Shown here in pieces: positions 46,874 through 55,504 of a DNA stretch of 64,000 bases (its first letter is position 1; the number at the start of each line of letters is the position of its first letter). The position numbers were made by a program, and so were the translations under genes. The notes beneath the pieces are model-generated. The model was not told where the DNA came from. It did not search any database and saw nothing but the letters and a program-made list of their open reading frames with translations. The stretch comes from CAIWHR01 sp963724975 (GTDB lineage Bacteria > Pseudomonadota > Gammaproteobacteria > Burkholderiales > Casimicrobiaceae), in NCBI GenBank assembly GCA_963724975.1, contig CAVRXB010000003.1:666803-730802 (forward strand), read 5' to 3'.

Positions 46874-47446
46874 ATGGAACCACTGGTACTTACTGTCGAC
46901 ATGGCCGGACTGCCGCAGGCATGGGTGGCGCTCGAGGAAGCGATCACCTATCACGCGAAGCAGATGGTCGCCTGGTCGCTGGGCTATGAAGTCCGCGAGT
47001 TTCGCGGCGGCTGGCAGCGCAACGGCATCCGCTCGCGCATCGCGACCAAGTCGATTCTCGCGATCAAGGGCAGCGTCCCCGGACGCCTCGTGCATGCGCC
47101 GGGCCTCACCAATGCGCTGCTCTTTGCGCGCGACCGCCATCTGTGCGCCTACTGCGGCGAAGGTCACATGTCGCGCGATCTCTCGCGTGATCACGTCGTG
47201 CCCGTCTCGCATGGCGGCCGCGACTCGTGGACCAATTCGGTGACCGCGTGCAAGAAATGCAACATCCGCAAGGCGAACCGCACACCTGAGCAGGCGGGCA
47301 TGCCGCTGATCTACGTGCCCTATGTGCCGAACCGGCACGAGCAATTCATCTTGCGCAATCGCCGCATTCTCGCCGACCAGATGGAATATCTGCTGGCGGG
47401 CGTACCGCGGACGAGCCGCCTTTACGCCGGACCTGCACTCTCGTAG
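46874..47446 (+). CDS. HNH endonuclease-domain protein
   Basis: 190 residues. CAYCGE and CKKCNIRKANRTP give four zinc-binding cysteines; DHVVPVSHGGRDSWTNSVTAC between them is the HNH core (His, Asn). The N-terminal half is basic with a QRNGIRSRIATKSI segment. The protein resembles the HNH protein common as a single copy in Proteobacterial genomes. No methyltransferase or phage genes are near, so restriction is unlikely. Function unknown. Confidence 0.85.
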   Translation: MEPLVLTVDMAGLPQAWVALEEAITYHAKQMVAWSLGYEVREFRGGWQRNGIRSRIATKSILAIKGSVPGRLVHAPGLTNALLFARDRHLCAYCGEGHMSRDLSRDHVVPVSHGGRDSWTNSVTACKKCNIRKANRTPEQAGMPLIYVPYVPNRHEQFILRNRRILADQMEYLLAGVPRTSRLYAGPALS

Positions 47447-47839
47447 CGAGCTTCCCGACGCACAAAAGCGCGCGGCCACCAACGGCGGCCGCGGATCGTC
47501 GGCCTGTGCGGTCTTTTAGCACCTGTCTCGCTCGGTTGGAGGCTTCCTTCCTCGCGTTCGGTCTAGCAGACCACGACGACAGCGACGATGACTTCAGTGT
47601 GCCCCAGGGTGGTGTTCCGCGGTACTCCTCGCGCGCGCGTTGTGCAGTCGGCCGTTTCCTACGCGCGTCGCCCGCCGTCCGTCGGCCCGGCCGTCGGCGT
47701 CGAATACGGTGCGCCGTCCGTCAAAATGGTCGCGAAGTTTGCGCGACCTCCTGCGTCGTCGTAGGGCATCCACCGATAAAGAAGAACCCGCCGTCGCCGT
47801 ATCGTTAGCTGTCACGGGGCACGGAATTCGGAGGATGAA
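47447..47839. other. 393-base gap, no gene seen
   Basis: The stretch holds a GC hairpin shortly after the HNH gene (CGCGGCC-N9-GGCCGCG, 47471-47493, no T run) and a short hairpin GGTCT-AGC-AGACC at 47559-47571. No reading frame has family features. It may serve as the untranslated leader of the small secreted protein gene at 47840. Confidence 0.4.
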
Positions 47840-48205
47840 TTGAAGATCAGACAAGTACTTGTAATCGCAGGCATCGTCTCTGCTCTCGCTGCCACGCCCG
47901 CATTCGCGCAAGCGGACAATACGAACTCGCGCTGGTCACCGTCGGTATTCGACGCGTGGATGCAACGTGATCAAAGTTATGCCGGCAACGATACGATCTA
48001 TTATTACAGCGCCGAGCCCGATTTGTATTACTACCGGGACGAATCGGGATGGCGATGGGTCAACCCGCGCAGGCCAAGTCTGGCGGCGGGACGGGTCGAT
48101 CGTGACCTTGTCTACGGGCCGACGCCAAATCAGGTTCACCCGGGTAACTCGCTGTCCAACCCTACGGGCACGGAATTGCAGGGGCAAAACAGCGGCGGGA
48201 AGTGA
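47840..48205 (+). CDS. Small secreted protein, unknown function
   Basis: 121 residues. Signal peptide MKIRQVLVIAGIVSALAATPAFAQ, then an acidic/aromatic mature part with YYYSAEPDLYYYRDESGWRWV. TTG 47840 is chosen because GGAGG lies just upstream with normal spacing; the ATG inside that site is in another frame. No family recognised. It is followed by a strong terminator at 48281. Confidence 0.7.
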   Translation: MKIRQVLVIAGIVSALAATPAFAQADNTNSRWSPSVFDAWMQRDQSYAGNDTIYYYSAEPDLYYYRDESGWRWVNPRRPSLAAGRVDRDLVYGPTPNQVHPGNSLSNPTGTELQGQNSGGK

Positions 48206-48280
48206 CGATTCCTTGAACGCGTGACATAACGCCGCCCTGCGCGGCGTGTGCCCAGCTTCCGCCTACCCGTTTGTACGCCG

Positions 48281-48308
48281 GGCCGCTCCGCTTCGGAGCG
48301 GCCTTTTT
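48281..48308 (+). terminator. Rho-independent terminator after the small secreted protein gene
   Basis: GGCCGCTCCG-CTT-CGGAGCGGCC, a 10-bp perfect stem with a 3-base loop, followed by TTTTT. It ends the transcript of the 47840 gene. Confidence 0.9.
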
Positions 48309-48311
48309 GCG

Positions 48312-48485
48312 CGTGATTTGACCGGCAAGACGAACGCGACGACGGCCTTCTGGGCGATGTGGTTCTTCTGGATGCGATTCGCGCATGCCGCGGTCTATCT
48401 GACCGCGATTCCCTACATCCGGACGCTCGTGTTCACGCTGGGATATGTAGCGGTCGTCGGCATTTTCTGGGAGGTGATCAAGTAG
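48312..48485 (+). pseudogene. 5'-truncated MAPEG-family fragment
   Basis: The last 58 codons or so, from LTGKTNATTAFWAMWFFWMRFAHAAVY to PYIRTLVFTLGYVAVVGIFWEVIK, look like the C-terminal half of MAPEG membrane proteins (pattern aRlaHa.vY..giPy.RTl). The first two membrane segments are missing, and a terminator lies where they should be. It is probably a remnant. No start with a ribosome site is evident. Confidence 0.5.
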
Positions 48486-48543
48486 CCGGCGGATCGGATT
48501 CACCCTAGACTGCACTCTCTATTCGCTGACACCAGGAGCCCGC

Positions 48544-50145
48544 GTGGGCACGGACACCAAACGCGAGAGGCTGCGCGGCATCGTGCGGCGTGTGCACCCC
48601 GACGCCAGACCCACCGGCGGCGATGTGGAATTCTTGCCGGACTATGTCGTGACCGGCACATCGGACGGAGGCGGGCACCTTCTCACCAATGTCGAAGTCG
48701 TTCTTTGCTTTTGGGGAAGCTTCTGGACCAGCACGCCGCCACCTTCACCTTCGAGCAACGACTACAAAACTGCGATCGAGGGCATTGTCACCGGGCCCTA
48801 CATGGCGGGCCTTGGCCAGTATCGGGGCGTCGGACCGGGAACGCTGATTTATAGCGAAATAAACGCCACCACAGATCCCGCGGATGGGTTTACCGAAGCG
48901 GATGTCGTGAACATGCTGAAGAACCGGCTGCAAACGACAGCCATGCCTGCGCCACTCGCGGGCCATAACCGCTTCTACGTCGTTATTGTGCCTGTCGGTA
49001 TTTCCAACATTCTCCCGACGTATGGCGGGCGACATCAAAGCTTTGTCTACAACGGCGTGACCGGATATTACGCGTGGGTCGAGAACATTGGCTCGCTGAC
49101 AGGACCCGGTTGCGTCACCAAGATGTTTTCGCATGAGCTCGTCGAAGCCTGCACGAATCCCAATGTCGACTCCTCTAACGACGGCATACTCGTCACTGCG
49201 GCAGGTACTCCGGAGGAAGAGGAGGTCGGCGATGTTTGCAACAACCAATTCGCGACGGTCGACGTAAACGGCATTCAGTGCTCCGTCCAGGCGTACTGGA
49301 GCAAGGCCGACAATGTCTGCATCCTGCCGCTCGCGACGGGCGCCAACTATGGAGGCTTGTGGTGGGCCGATCCCCCCGGCTCGGAACCGGGATGGGGCAT
49401 TAACCTTGCGCATCAGGGCGACATCATTTTCCTGACGTGGTTCACCTACGATGCGAACGGCAAGGCCTGGTGGCTCTCGATGACGGCGCCGAGGACGGGA
49501 CCGCAGGCGTACGGCGGGACGCTTTATCGGACCATCGGCCAGCCGTTCTTCAGCACGTTCTATCAGCATGGCTCGGCGCACGCGGTGGGCACCGGATCGC
49601 TCAGCTTCGGGAGCGCAACGAAAGGAACGTTCTCGTATCAGGTGAACGACGGAGCGAATGTCGCGACGCAGACCAAAGCAATCACGCTCGAGGTCTTCGG
49701 GCCGGTCCCGACGTGCGTATGGGCGCGTCAGATCGACCTCACGACGGCAACGAACTTTCAGGACCTGTGGTGGGCCGCGCCGGCCGGATCGGAATCCGGC
49801 TGGGGTGTCAACCTGACGCAGCAGGGAACGACGATCTTCGCAACCTGGTTCACTTACGACGCAAACAACGCCCCGCTCTGGCTGTCGGTCATCGCGACGC
49901 AAACGGGGCCGAAGGCGTATTCCGGCACGCTGTATTTGACGAACGGTCCGGCTTTTGGATCGACCTCGTTCAATCCAGCCCAGGTAGGACGCACGGCGGT
50001 GGGAACGGCGACGTTCACTTTCAGCGACGGCAGCAACGGCACGTTCGCCTTCAATGTCGATCTCGGAGACGGCGTTAACAAGGCCAATCGAACGAAGGCG
50101 ATCACCCGTCAGGTGTTTCGCGCACCCGGCACCGTGTGCAAGTAG
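48544..50145 (+). CDS. HELVEA metallopeptidase-like protein with two GLWW beta repeats
   Basis: 533 residues. The N-terminal domain (about 40-260) has the motif SHELVEACTNP (His197, Glu198), similar to zinc-site motifs of secreted peptidase-like proteins found in soil bacteria. The C-terminal part has two tandem repeats, about 271-386 and 408-525, each with (G/D)LWWA-x-P-G-SE-GWGINL-like start, a WFTYDAN segment and an (A/S)GTLY segment. Such repeats occur in secreted Betaproteobacterial proteins. No signal peptide is visible at GTG 48544, which has AGGAG upstream. Enzyme activity is inferred from one motif only. Confidence 0.6.
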   Translation: MGTDTKRERLRGIVRRVHPDARPTGGDVEFLPDYVVTGTSDGGGHLLTNVEVVLCFWGSFWTSTPPPSPSSNDYKTAIEGIVTGPYMAGLGQYRGVGPGTLIYSEINATTDPADGFTEADVVNMLKNRLQTTAMPAPLAGHNRFYVVIVPVGISNILPTYGGRHQSFVYNGVTGYYAWVENIGSLTGPGCVTKMFSHELVEACTNPNVDSSNDGILVTAAGTPEEEEVGDVCNNQFATVDVNGIQCSVQAYWSKADNVCILPLATGANYGGLWWADPPGSEPGWGINLAHQGDIIFLTWFTYDANGKAWWLSMTAPRTGPQAYGGTLYRTIGQPFFSTFYQHGSAHAVGTGSLSFGSATKGTFSYQVNDGANVATQTKAITLEVFGPVPTCVWARQIDLTTATNFQDLWWAAPAGSESGWGVNLTQQGTTIFATWFTYDANNAPLWLSVIATQTGPKAYSGTLYLTNGPAFGSTSFNPAQVGRTAVGTATFTFSDGSNGTFAFNVDLGDGVNKANRTKAITRQVFRAPGTVCK

Positions 50146-50310
50146 CGGCGCGAGTGGCTCGCCGGGGCCCCCGCCGAAGGCAAGGGGCAGCGAGCAGACA
50201 CGAGTCGACGCATGAGGCCGACAGCTCGATTCACCGATTCACAAGAGCGGCGCGGAGGCCGAGGCGCGAGCGGGGATCGCAGGATCCCAACGCATTTGCG
50301 GCATCGCCCA
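50146..50310. other. Gene-free stretch before the tRNA terminator
   Basis: It holds a GC-rich repeat-like segment (GCGAGTGGCTCGCCGGGGCCCCC near 50150-50172, then GGGGCAGCGAGC) of the kind seen at 28954 and 59998. Nothing else is recognised. Confidence 0.4.
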
Positions 50311-50341
50311 AACAAAAGGGCCAACGGATCGCCGTTGGCCC
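50311..50341 (-). terminator. Rho-independent terminator of the tRNA-Ala gene
   Basis: On the minus strand GGGCCAACGG-CGAT-CCGTTGGCCC is a 10-bp perfect stem, followed by TTTTGTTT. It lies about 10 bases downstream of the tRNA 3' end. Confidence 0.85.
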
Positions 50342-50350
50342 TTGGAATCC

Positions 50351-50426
<76 letters not shown>

Positions 50427-50552
50427 ACGAAGGGCGAAATTATAGCGGGAATTGCCTCGTCCCGTAAACTCGTGGGACGGTAAAGGAGCCAGGGACTGGA
50501 AATCCGCCGGAACGGCGCCACATATAAAAACCGCTCCTTCGAAAGTCATGGC

Positions 50553-51479
50553 ATGAGCCACTTGATTACGCTCATCGAGCAGTACGGGCTCGCGCTCGTG
50601 TTCGTCAACGTCATGCTGCTGCAGGCGGGTCTGCCGGTGCCGGCCTATCCGACGCTGATCGTCACCGGCGCGCTCGCCGCGCGCAGTCCGTATACGCTGC
50701 CGGGTCTGCTCGCGACCGCCGTTGCTGCATCGGTGATTGCGGATCTTGGCTGGTACCTCATCGGCCGGCGCCTGGGCGGTCGCGTGCTGAAGACGCTTTG
50801 CCGCATTTCGCTGTCGCCGGATTCGTGCGTGCGGCAAACCGAATCGATCTTCACGCGATGGGGCGCGCGATCGCTGACGGTCGCAAAGTTCATTCCCGGA
50901 TTCGCGTCGGTGGCAACGGCCATGGCGGGCATCGTTCGCCTTTCCCCGTGGCGTTTCGTGCTGTTCGATGCGATCGGAGCAGCGCTGTGGTCGGGTGTTG
51001 CGATTGCGCTCGGCTATATCTTCCGTGACGCGGTCAACGACGTGCTCGATGTCCTGTCGGCCGCGGGGCGGATCGGACTTGCCGCGATCGTCGCCGCATT
51101 CATCATTTACCTCCTCGTGAAATGGGTGCAGCGTCAGCGCTTCATCCGGCAGCTCAAGATGGACCGCGTGACAGTGCACGAGCTGCGCGACCTATTGACT
51201 TCCGGCCAGCCGACGACGGTGGTGGATGTTCGCTCGCCGCTCTCGCAGTCGATCACAGGCCGCATACCCGGTGCGATCACGGTCGATGTGACGAACATGA
51301 AGCTCGACCTGCTCGCGATCGAGCCCACGAACGAAGTGATCGTCTACTGCGCCTGCCCGAATGAGGCTTCCGCGGTCAAGGTTGCGCAGGCACTGGTTCA
51401 GCACGGCTTCCGACGGGTGCGGCCGCTCACCGGTGGAATCGATGCCTGGATCGCCGCGGGCAACGCGGTCGAGCGCTGA
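50553..51479 (+). CDS. DedA-family membrane protein fused to a rhodanese domain
   Basis: 308 residues. Residues 1-200 form the DedA/SNARE-associated fold with hydrophobic segments and GWYLIGRRLGGRVLKTLCRI, FTRWGARSLTVAKFIPGFASVATAMAGI. Residues about 205-305 form a rhodanese domain with VVDVRSPLSQSITGRIPGAI and the catalytic loop CACPNEASA. DedA proteins act as membrane flippases or proton-dependent transporters. The cytoplasmic rhodanese partner may be regulatory. Fusions of this kind occur in Proteobacteria. Confidence 0.85.
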   Translation: MSHLITLIEQYGLALVFVNVMLLQAGLPVPAYPTLIVTGALAARSPYTLPGLLATAVAASVIADLGWYLIGRRLGGRVLKTLCRISLSPDSCVRQTESIFTRWGARSLTVAKFIPGFASVATAMAGIVRLSPWRFVLFDAIGAALWSGVAIALGYIFRDAVNDVLDVLSAAGRIGLAAIVAAFIIYLLVKWVQRQRFIRQLKMDRVTVHELRDLLTSGQPTTVVDVRSPLSQSITGRIPGAITVDVTNMKLDLLAIEPTNEVIVYCACPNEASAVKVAQALVQHGFRRVRPLTGGIDAWIAAGNAVER

Positions 51480-51531
51480 TCCGCTGTGAGAGACTTGCTA
51501 CACTCGATATCTTCCCGGAGGAACTCACTTC

Positions 51532-51909
51532 ATGACCCGAAAGACCATCCAGACCGCGGACGCTCCGAAGGCGATCGGCCCGTATTCGCAAGCCATCCAG
51601 GCCGGCAACACCGTTTACCTCTCGGGCCAGATCGGCCTCGACCCGGCAACGGGTCAAATGGTCGAGGGGACGGAAGCCCAGGCGCATCGCGTGCTCCAGA
51701 ACCTGCGCGCGGTCGCGCGTGCGGCGGGCGGCGACCTCGACAACATCGTGAAGGTCACGCTGCTCCTAGCTGACATGGGCGATTTCGCGCAGGTCAACGA
51801 GATCATGACGCAGTATTTCAAGCCGCCGTATCCGGCGCGTGCGACCTATCAGGTCGCTGCGCTGCCCAAAGGCGGACGGGTGGAAATCGAAGGCGTGCTG
51901 GTGCTCTAG
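51532..51909 (+). CDS. ridA: RidA-family enamine/imine deaminase
   Basis: 125 residues, the standard size. KAIGPYSQAIQAGNTVYLSGQIGLDP and the catalytic Arg in PARATYQVAALPKGGRVEIE are the family marks. It hydrolyses reactive 2-aminoacrylate-type enamines. It lies 53 bases after the DedA gene; a TAG stop forms one arm of a palindrome, with recG next. Confidence 0.95.
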   Translation: MTRKTIQTADAPKAIGPYSQAIQAGNTVYLSGQIGLDPATGQMVEGTEAQAHRVLQNLRAVARAAGGDLDNIVKVTLLLADMGDFAQVNEIMTQYFKPPYPARATYQVAALPKGGRVEIEGVLVL

Positions 51910-51931
51910 GGACCTTGTGAACAGGCCCTAG
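51906..51931. repeat. Palindrome with the ridA stop codon in its arm
   Basis: CTAGGG-A-CCT pairs with AGG-CCCTAG (9 bp, one bulged A) around a TGTGAAC loop. The arm repeats that of 29269-29290. Its position right at a stop codon and short distance before recG suggest an intergenic repeat element with possible RNA-hairpin function. Confidence 0.7.
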
Positions 51932-51947
51932 CCCGCCGAGACCGGAC

Positions 51948-54032
51948 GTGGTGCGCAAGCCCTCCGCGCGCGAGCCACGCCAGAAGCCCGGCGCGGCGCT
52001 TGCCGACAAGCTCGCCCGACTCGGCATCGCACGCGACGCCGATCTCGTCTTGCACCTGCCGCTGCGTTACGAGGACCACACGCGCCTCGTTCCGCTCGGT
52101 TCGCTCCAACCCGGGGCCGACCAGCAGGCGGAAGGAACTGTCGTCACGACGGACATCCAGTATCGGCCACGCCGCCAGCTCGTGTGCCTGCTGGAGGATG
52201 CCGCCAACAGTGCCGGCGACCGCGCGCAGCTCGTCCTGCGCTTCTTCCACTTCTATCCGAATCAGCAAAAAGCGCTCGCTCCCGGCCGCCGCGTGCGCGT
52301 GTTCGGCGAAGTGCGCGAAGGTCATTTCGGTCGCGAGATGGTCCATCCGCAAGTCGCCGTTGTCGACCTCGGCGCCCCGCTGCCCGACCGGCTGACGCCT
52401 GTCTACCCGACGACGGCGGGGCTCGCGCAGGAGGTGCTGCGCAAATTGATCGCGCGCGCGCTTGCATCCGAACCCGTGTTGACCGCCGAGACGCTGCCGG
52501 AGTGGCTTGTGCAGCGCCGTCAGCTGTGGAAATTCGGCAACGCGCTCGCCTTCCTCCATGCGCCGCCGCCGCGCTTGTCGTCGCAGGCGAAAGGCGCGCT
52601 CGAGGCGCGCACGCATCCTGCCTGGACGCGTTTGAAATACGACGAGCTCGTCGCCCAGCAGCTGTCGCTCAAGGCGCATCGCAGAGCGCGTGCGGCGAGG
52701 CACGCGCCGGTATTGACGGGCACCCGCGCGCTGACGGACGTTCTACGGGCGCGCGTTCCGTTCAAGCTGACGCGCGCACAGGAACGCGTGTGGCGCGAGA
52801 TCGGCAACGATTTGAAGCGTGCGACGCCGATGCAGCGGCTCCTGCAAGGCGATGTCGGCAGTGGCAAGACGATCGTCGCGGCGCTGGCCGCGTTGCAGGC
52901 GATCGAAAGCGGGCGCCAGGTCGCTCTGATGGCGCCCACCGAAATTCTGGCAGAGCAGCATTACCGGAAGCTCGCGCAATGGCTCGAAGGTTTGCCGATC
53001 AAGGTCGCGTGGCTGACCGGCGGGCTTCCCGCGAAGGCGAGGCGAGCGGCGATGGCGGCAATCGCGAGCGGCGAGGCGATGTTTGCCATCGGCACGCACG
53101 CGCTGTTCGAGGACGAGGTGGCGCTGCCGCGGTTGGGGTTGGCGATTGTCGACGAGCAGCATCGCTTCGGCGTGGCGCAACGCCTGAAGCTGCGCGGCAA
53201 GGCGATGGGTGAGGCGCACCAGCTGATGATGAGCGCGACCCCGATTCCACGCACGCTGGCGATGACGTTCTACGCCGATCTCGACGTGTCGATGCTGGAC
53301 GAGATGCCGCCGGGACGAACGCCTGTCACGACCCACCTCGTGAACAACCGCCGGCGCGTGGAAATCATCGAGCGCGTTCGCGCGGCGTGCGTAGAGGGAC
53401 GGCAAGCGTACTGGGTATGCCCGCTGATCGAGGAATCTGAAAGGCTCGAGCTGCAGACGGCCGTCGCGCTGCACACGGAGCTCACCGCTGCGCTGGCGGA
53501 ATTCAAAGTCGGTCTCCTTCACGGCCGCATGAAGCCCGACGCGAAGGCCGCGGTGATGGCCGAATTCGTCGCCGGCGAGGTCCAAGTACTGGTCGCAACG
53601 ACGGTGATCGAGGTCGGCGTCGACGTGCCGAACGCGTCGCTGATGGTCATCGAGCACGCCGAACGCTTCGGACTCGCACAACTCCATCAGCTGCGCGGCC
53701 GCGTCGGACGCGGTGCGGCGGACAGCACTTGCTATCTGCTGTTCGAGGAGCCGCTGACCGATACCGCCAAGGCGCGGCTCAAGGTGATCTACGAGACGAA
53801 CGACGGCTTCGAAATCGCCCGCCAGGATCTTCTCATTCGCGGTCCCGGTGAATTTCTGGGCGCGCGCCAATCCGGCGCACCCCTGTTGCGCTTCGCGGAT
53901 CTCGAGCGCGATGTTGCGCTGATCGAGCAGGCGCGCGACGACGCCGAGGATCTGATGCTGCGGGAACCGGCAGCCGCGACGGCGCATCTTGCGCGCTGGC
54001 TCGGAGGCAAGCAGGAGTTCTTCAAGGCGTGA
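51948..54032 (+). CDS. recG: ATP-dependent DNA helicase RecG
   Basis: 694 residues. Wedge domain at the N-terminus, Walker A LLQGDVGSGKTIVAAL, DExH-like VDEQHRFGV, MMSATPIPRTLAMTFYADLD, and VATTVIEVGVDVPNASLMVIEHAERFGLAQLHQLRGRVGRG. It remodels stalled replication forks. GTG 51948 is used; GTG 51951 is equivalent. Downstream gene hemA starts about 120 bases on. Confidence 0.95.
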   Translation: MVRKPSAREPRQKPGAALADKLARLGIARDADLVLHLPLRYEDHTRLVPLGSLQPGADQQAEGTVVTTDIQYRPRRQLVCLLEDAANSAGDRAQLVLRFFHFYPNQQKALAPGRRVRVFGEVREGHFGREMVHPQVAVVDLGAPLPDRLTPVYPTTAGLAQEVLRKLIARALASEPVLTAETLPEWLVQRRQLWKFGNALAFLHAPPPRLSSQAKGALEARTHPAWTRLKYDELVAQQLSLKAHRRARAARHAPVLTGTRALTDVLRARVPFKLTRAQERVWREIGNDLKRATPMQRLLQGDVGSGKTIVAALAALQAIESGRQVALMAPTEILAEQHYRKLAQWLEGLPIKVAWLTGGLPAKARRAAMAAIASGEAMFAIGTHALFEDEVALPRLGLAIVDEQHRFGVAQRLKLRGKAMGEAHQLMMSATPIPRTLAMTFYADLDVSMLDEMPPGRTPVTTHLVNNRRRVEIIERVRAACVEGRQAYWVCPLIEESERLELQTAVALHTELTAALAEFKVGLLHGRMKPDAKAAVMAEFVAGEVQVLVATTVIEVGVDVPNASLMVIEHAERFGLAQLHQLRGRVGRGAADSTCYLLFEEPLTDTAKARLKVIYETNDGFEIARQDLLIRGPGEFLGARQSGAPLLRFADLERDVALIEQARDDAEDLMLREPAAATAHLARWLGGKQEFFKA

Positions 54033-54152
54033 ATCGTCGGGCAACGAAAAACCCGCGTGGAAGGCGTGTTTTTCTGACCGAAATCAAAGTCTTGCCGCAA
54101 AATGCCGGGGCGAGTAGGCTAGAATGCGCTCGCCAGCGCACCCCGACGACCC

Positions 54153-55409
54153 ATGTCCCTCTACGCTCTTGGCCTCAATCACGCGACCGCACCGATAGAC
54201 GTGCGGGAGCAGGTTGCATTTTCGCCGGACGCGCTCGGGCATGCGCTGCGCGACCTTTTGCGCCTGCCGACGGTCAAGGAAGCGGCGATCCTGTCGACCT
54301 GCAATCGCACCGAGCTCTACGTGCACAGCCCCGAGCCGCGACCGATCGTCACCTGGCTCGAGGATTTTCATCACGTGCCGAAAGACTCGCTTTCGCCGTA
54401 TGTGTTCACGTTGCCGCGCGAGAAAGCAGTGACGCATGCGTTCCGCGTGGCCTCTGGCCTCGATTCGATGGTGCTGGGCGAGCCGCAGATCCTTGGCCAG
54501 ATGAAACAGGCCGTGCGGCATGCCGAATCGGCGGGCACGCTGGGGCTCGTGCTGAATCGCCTCTTCCAGCGCACGTTCGCCGTAGCCAAGGACGTGCGCA
54601 CGCAAACCGACATCGGCAGCGCGTCGATCTCGATGGCGGCCGCGTCGGTGAAGCTTGCCGAGCGTATCTTTCCCTCGATTGCCGAGCAGCGGCTGCTCCT
54701 GATCGGCGCCGGCGAGATGATCGAGCTCACCGCGGCCCATTTTGCGGCGCGCCATCCTAAATTGATCACGATCGCAAATCGCACGATCGAGCGCGGCCGT
54801 GCGCTCGCGACCCGTTTTAACGCCGATGCCATCACGCTGAACGAGATGCCGGACCGTTTGCCCGACTTCGACATCATCGTCACCGGGACCGCAAGCACGC
54901 TGCCGATACTGGGGAAGGGACTCCTCGAGCGCGTCGTCAAGGCGCGTCGTCACGCGCCGATCTTCATCGTCGATCTCGCCGTGCCGCGCGACGTCGAGCC
55001 CGAGGTCGCGGAGCTCGACGACGTGTTCTTGTACAGCGTCGACGATCTTTGCACCATCGTTCAGGACAACCTCCAGATTCGCAAGGAAGCGGTCGTGCAG
55101 GCCGAAGAGATGATCGCGGCGCAGGTCGAAAGCTTCCTGCGCTGGCTCGAAGGCCGAGCGGTCGTTCCAACGATTACCGCGCTGCACGGGCATCACGACC
55201 AGCTGCGCGCGGCCGAGCTCGAGCGCGCGCGCAAGCTTCTCGCTGGGGGCGCCACGCCCGATCAGGTGCTGGAGGCACTCGCGCGCGGCCTCACCAACAA
55301 GTTCCTGCATGCCCCGATGCAGGCGCTGAATCAGGCGGGCGACGCGGAGCGCGCCGAGCTCGTGGCGATGTTCGAGCACATCTATCGTCTGCCAGATCAG
55401 GATCATTAG
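54153..55409 (+). CDS. hemA: Glutamyl-tRNA reductase
   Basis: 418 residues. LSTCNRTELYV carries the catalytic Cys; LGEPQILGQMKQA and the Rossmann segment LLLIGAGEMIEL are present. It makes glutamate semialdehyde, the first step of heme synthesis. It precedes prfA by about 95 bases, the common hemA-prfA order of Proteobacteria. Confidence 0.95.
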   Translation: MSLYALGLNHATAPIDVREQVAFSPDALGHALRDLLRLPTVKEAAILSTCNRTELYVHSPEPRPIVTWLEDFHHVPKDSLSPYVFTLPREKAVTHAFRVASGLDSMVLGEPQILGQMKQAVRHAESAGTLGLVLNRLFQRTFAVAKDVRTQTDIGSASISMAAASVKLAERIFPSIAEQRLLLIGAGEMIELTAAHFAARHPKLITIANRTIERGRALATRFNADAITLNEMPDRLPDFDIIVTGTASTLPILGKGLLERVVKARRHAPIFIVDLAVPRDVEPEVAELDDVFLYSVDDLCTIVQDNLQIRKEAVVQAEEMIAAQVESFLRWLEGRAVVPTITALHGHHDQLRAAELERARKLLAGGATPDQVLEALARGLTNKFLHAPMQALNQAGDAERAELVAMFEHIYRLPDQDH

Positions 55410-55504
55410 CTAAGGCCGCCGCGGCTGTCGCGCGCGCGCCGGTCTGGTCGTCGTTGCGGCGGTCGCGCATTTCCGCGCATTTCCGTGCTCGTCGATACCC
55501 AAAG

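Noticed and set aside
46874..47446. Restriction or phage system around the HNH gene
   Set aside because: No methyltransferase, integrase, terminase or phage structural genes are nearby; this HNH type is a common chromosomal single gene.
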